DNA of 64,000 nt from JAGQVA01 sp041391725 (GTDB lineage: Bacteria; Bacteroidota; Bacteroidia; J057): assembly GCA_041391725.1 (NCBI GenBank), contig JAWKNL010000004.1:186001-250000 (forward strand), in the 5' to 3' direction. A program made the translations under genes and the position numbers. Positions within the stretch are counted from its first letter, which is position 1, and each line of letters opens with the position of its first letter. Of this stretch, positions 61,281 to 64,000 are shown piece after piece. The notes under the pieces are model-generated. The model was given only the letters and a program-made list of their open reading frames with translations. It made no database searches and was not told the origin of the DNA.

Positions 61281-62903
61281 ATGAAAAAACCAACCCCCGG
61301 TTACAGTTTCTGGTTTTCGGTTGCCCTCATGTTTTTGATCGGAATCTCCGGTTGCAGCAAAAATCCCTGCCCCACGACAGAATGTTCCTGCGGTGAAGAA
61401 ATCTGCGATATGTGTGAAGAACAGATCGCAACTGTGGATGCCGGTTTTTGTGATGAATACCTGGCTGAAGCCACTGGTTATCAAAAGCTTATAGATGGAT
61501 TCCATCAGGCCAACCTGCAGAATGGCAGCGCAAAGGAAGTGCTGGACCGCGTGGATGTATATTTTGATATGTCCGACGGAATGAACTATAAAGTAGCAAA
61601 AGCAGAAGATGATGCGGGGCTCCTGACAGATATGGTAAACCTGATTTCGGGTGAGAATGCGGTTTACTTCCGCCTTACCGCTACGCCCGGAAGTGAGATC
61701 GAACAACTGCCTGCTTCCACCGGCGGCAGGATTCAGACTTATGTACGCAATCCGCAAAATTACAATTCCTCCAACAACTACGCGCCGCTTGACGTTGCCG
61801 TCGAAGCCATCGTAAAAAACCACGATCGACAGAGTGTGCTGATCACCGATGGCGAACTGGCAAATAAAAATGTGACAGGTGTGGTTGACCCTAAGTTTAC
61901 CTGGGGGCAAAAATCGTTTATACAGTGGCTGGGTGAAGGAAACCGGCTGGATTTTATTGTGAAAGTGGTGAATGAAGAACGGTTGTTTTTTATCATTTTC
62001 ACCCCCCGCCTCACCGCTGAAAAAGGCAATAGCCTGATTGAGGCCTTCCTTGAATCCACTGCCGATGTGAAAAAAACCGATGCCTATCACCACCTGAAAT
62101 TTACTATTTCAGATTACGCACTTTCGGAAGTGGACCGCGGCAGACCGCAGAAGGAAGCCGGGCTCAGCACCACCTTCCCCGACTGGGTGGTGGATTATTC
62201 GATAAACCGAAACCTTGCCCAGGGTTACGAGCACCTCCATATCGAGGATGAAGAAACCTTCAAAAACTTCCTCACCAGTTTTGAACAGGGAGAGTATAAT
62301 GAAGAACTGAATTCCCAGTTCGAAGAAAGAAACAAACTCTTCTACGACCTGCTGTTTACCAATGAGTTTGTCAACTACCAGATCGCCGATCTGGAAATCA
62401 GGGTGAAGGACTTCTCCGGGCCGCTGGCCGATTATATGAATTACCTCAAGTGCGGCAACGCCCAATCGGTAACTTTTGAAGATGAAGAAGGCAAAAAACA
62501 GACCTACTGGTGTAATCCCTGGGCCAATTGCGGCGACAACAGCAAGTGTGAATACACGCCCAATGAAAGCGCCGGGCGCGAACTGAATGAGGTTTTCGGG
62601 CTTCACGAAGAATCCAAAATCTCGGTGGATGACAAGCAGTTCAGTACCGCAAAAATTGCCATCAAACCCGCCGAAAATTTTAATGTCGATGAAATGTATG
62701 CCATGGGGCATTGCCGTATTGACCTTTACATAAAAAATGTAGAATATAGCGAAGGAAGACAAAATTTTGACGTTTTGACCTGGAAGTATAAAGGCCAGGA
62801 TTACACCGGCCTGAGTGAGAGCATCCGCCTTGCCATGCGCGAACTGAAACCGCAAAACAAGCGACTCTATACTTATTATATTACTTTCGGACTTCCTTAC
62901 TGA
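61281..62903 (+). CDS. vWA-domain lipoprotein, first gene of the tubulin-like operon
   Basis: This 540-residue lipoprotein has a signal peptide ending in LMFLIGISGC (Cys25 the anchor), followed by a cysteine-rich stretch with five more Cys in the next 20 residues. A von Willebrand A-like domain follows: VDVYFDMSDGM (residues 92-101 onward) gives a MIDAS-like DxSxGM site, and VLITDGELANKN the typical 'TDGE' strand. The rest is acidic and mixed, with further Cys near residue 400. vWA domains bind partner proteins via a metal ion. ATG 61281 is preferred over 61269. It lies 46 bases before a small membrane protein and upstream of a tubulin-like gene. Confidence 0.75.
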   Translation: MKKPTPGYSFWFSVALMFLIGISGCSKNPCPTTECSCGEEICDMCEEQIATVDAGFCDEYLAEATGYQKLIDGFHQANLQNGSAKEVLDRVDVYFDMSDGMNYKVAKAEDDAGLLTDMVNLISGENAVYFRLTATPGSEIEQLPASTGGRIQTYVRNPQNYNSSNNYAPLDVAVEAIVKNHDRQSVLITDGELANKNVTGVVDPKFTWGQKSFIQWLGEGNRLDFIVKVVNEERLFFIIFTPRLTAEKGNSLIEAFLESTADVKKTDAYHHLKFTISDYALSEVDRGRPQKEAGLSTTFPDWVVDYSINRNLAQGYEHLHIEDEETFKNFLTSFEQGEYNEELNSQFEERNKLFYDLLFTNEFVNYQIADLEIRVKDFSGPLADYMNYLKCGNAQSVTFEDEEGKKQTYWCNPWANCGDNSKCEYTPNESAGRELNEVFGLHEESKISVDDKQFSTAKIAIKPAENFNVDEMYAMGHCRIDLYIKNVEYSEGRQNFDVLTWKYKGQDYTGLSESIRLAMRELKPQNKRLYTYYITFGLPY

Positions 62904-62949
62904 TGAATGATTTTTCTACCACAAACATTATACAGCCAAAAATTTTACC

Positions 62950-63396
62950 ATGATCAAGTCCTTTTTTCTGCTTCAGACTTCCCGCGTAATTCACCTGTGG
63001 GATTTGATTTTCGATAACCCCGGAACCGTTTCGGCTACCATGCTCGACAATCTCAAAATGGAGGCCTACCTTACCGGAATTGTATTTTCCATCGTGTTTC
63101 TGGGCATTGCGATGCTGATCGGCTTTCTGATTCCGCACGAACCCGGAAAAAACCCTACCGATCCCCGTAAAAGGAGAATCTGGCTGCTGGTGATGGGTGT
63201 TTTGCTGGTGATACTGATGTTTGTGATCAGTATGCTGATAACCAGTGATCTTACCGGCAAAAAAGCAGCCGAACTGCAACAGGCTGCCCTGATTTCGGTA
63301 GCGATCAGCGGTGTACTGTACACATTGATGGCCTTTGGCCTTTCCAAGGCTTTCCGCAAAACCAAACTGGGAACCTGGTTTCCCTCCAAAAAATAA
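62950..63396 (+). CDS. Small three-TM membrane protein
   Basis: This 148-residue protein has three clear membrane segments: YLTGIVFSIVFLGIAMLIGFL, IWLLVMGVLLVILMFVISML and LISVAISGVLYTLMAFGL, with basic loops (DPRKRRI, KAFRKTKLG) that should face the cytoplasm. No named domain is recognised. It sits between the vWA lipoprotein and the tubulin-like gene with short gaps (46 and 30 bases), suggesting one operon and a possible membrane anchor role. Confidence 0.72.
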   Translation: MIKSFFLLQTSRVIHLWDLIFDNPGTVSATMLDNLKMEAYLTGIVFSIVFLGIAMLIGFLIPHEPGKNPTDPRKRRIWLLVMGVLLVILMFVISMLITSDLTGKKAAELQQAALISVAISGVLYTLMAFGLSKAFRKTKLGTWFPSKK

Positions 63397-63426
63397 GCCC
63401 CATTTACCCATTTACCTATTCCCCTT

Positions 63427-64000
63427 ATGGATGAAAGAATATTTATCATAGGTATCGGCGGAACGGGCATGCGCTGTCTGGAGTCCTTCGTCCACCTATG
63501 TGCAATGGGCATGTTTGACGGCACAACCGTCGAGATGCTGGCCCTGGATACTGATAGAGAAAACGGCAACTTCCGTCGTCTTTACGACCTCGTAGATACC
63601 TATTCCAAATGCAAAGGCGTCAACAAAGAGCAGCACGCACTGAAAGACACCTTCTTTTCCGCAAAAATCAATTATTACCAGTTTAGCCACGATTATGCGC
63701 GCCAGGATACCGGAAACTTCTCCCGTATCACCAAGTATGGGGATCTCCAGTATAAAAGCAAAGATCAGGCTGCGCTGGCAGATTTGCTGCTGACCAAAAA
63801 TACCCGCGAGTTTGACCTCAAACACGGATACCGCGCACAGACCAACCTCGGCTCCTTCCTCATGCACCACAATATTCTGGAAGAAGTACGCACAAACCAC
63901 GACGGACACCTGGCCAAATTTATTTCCTCACTCGTTACGGCAGGCCAGTCAAAGGTATTTGTGATGGGTTCGGTTTTTGGAGGAACGGGTGCATCTTCCA
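63427..64000 (+). CDS. Tubulin/FtsZ-like GTPase (N-terminal part; runs off the right edge)
   Basis: Only 191 codons are visible. The start MDERIFIIGIGGTGMRCLES carries the nucleotide-binding glycine loop typical of tubulin_2 / FtsZ-like proteins (GIGGTGM, residues 9-15), and the segment VFVMGSVFGGTGASS (about 177-191) matches the tubulin signature loop GGGTG[ST]G in degenerate form (GGTG at 185-188). This is the order and spacing expected of the larger bacterial tubulin-like family, not of cell-division FtsZ, whose signature loop comes around residue 105. It follows a vWA lipoprotein and a small membrane protein. Polymerisation and GTPase activity are inferred from family. Confidence 0.75.
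   Translation, partial: MDERIFIIGIGGTGMRCLESFVHLCAMGMFDGTTVEMLALDTDRENGNFRRLYDLVDTYSKCKGVNKEQHALKDTFFSAKINYYQFSHDYARQDTGNFSRITKYGDLQYKSKDQAALADLLLTKNTREFDLKHGYRAQTNLGSFLMHHNILEEVRTNHDGHLAKFISSLVTAGQSKVFVMGSVFGGTGASS

Overview
The window looks like chromosomal DNA from a member of the Bacteroidota, probably a free-living Saprospiria- or Cytophagia-type bacterium; the class is a guess. The signs are several promoters with the phylum's -7 element TAnnTTTG (best case TTTG-N19-TATCTTTG before the trp operon), a histone-H1-like mini protein, GSIII-type glutamine synthetase, a TonB receptor followed by a DUF4249 lipoprotein, DUF6913 beside dapA and ligA, twin-arginine Gfo/Idh/MocA oxidoreductases and a lipoprotein sulfatase. 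I see no rRNA, tRNA, CRISPR array, insertion sequence or prophage.

Layout. 1-3.4 kb: the start of a leftward O-antigen-ligase-like membrane protein, a TPR lipoprotein, a serine-palmitoyltransferase-like enzyme and the Hc1-like protein. 3.4-8.4 kb (leftward): a HepT/MntA-type toxin-antitoxin pair, dapA, DUF6913, ligA and an MlaF-like ATPase. 8.5-19.5 kb (rightward): trpS with a frameshift, a deoxynucleoside kinase, then a tight run of ThuA-like, fuconolactonase-like, unknown, TonB receptor, DUF4249 and MG2-domain proteins. 19.4-25.5 kb: mostly leftward catabolic genes (three Gfo/Idh/MocA proteins and a sulfatase) with a small rightward CBM48 protein among them. 25.7-33.3 kb (rightward): galM, a phosphotransacetylase-N-terminal-like ATPase, two Rossmann proteins, glnN and trkA. 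33.3-41.7 kb: a signal-less amidase, DUF6263, a polytopic membrane protein with a GT2 enzyme, an odd M48 peptidase and a DUF3857 protein.

41.75-53 kb is a complete tryptophan operon, trpEGDCFBA plus a DAHP synthase, followed without a visible terminator by a small unknown gene, dxr and a frameshifted GH15 gene. It is preceded by a promoter, a 26-residue leader peptide with two adjacent Trp codons and a strong terminator hairpin, which together form a textbook-like transcription attenuator. 53-60 kb holds a large secreted LamG/CBM-like protein, a CoA-transferase, a stand-alone LOTUS-like mini protein, a TPR lipoprotein and tilS.

The right end (61.3-64 kb) is the best candidate for a little-described system: a vWA-domain lipoprotein, a three-TM protein and the start of a tubulin/FtsZ-like GTPase, close together and on one strand. 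Two otherwise well-conserved genes (trpS and GH15) each carry a one-base shift beside a C run, so sequence error must be kept in mind.
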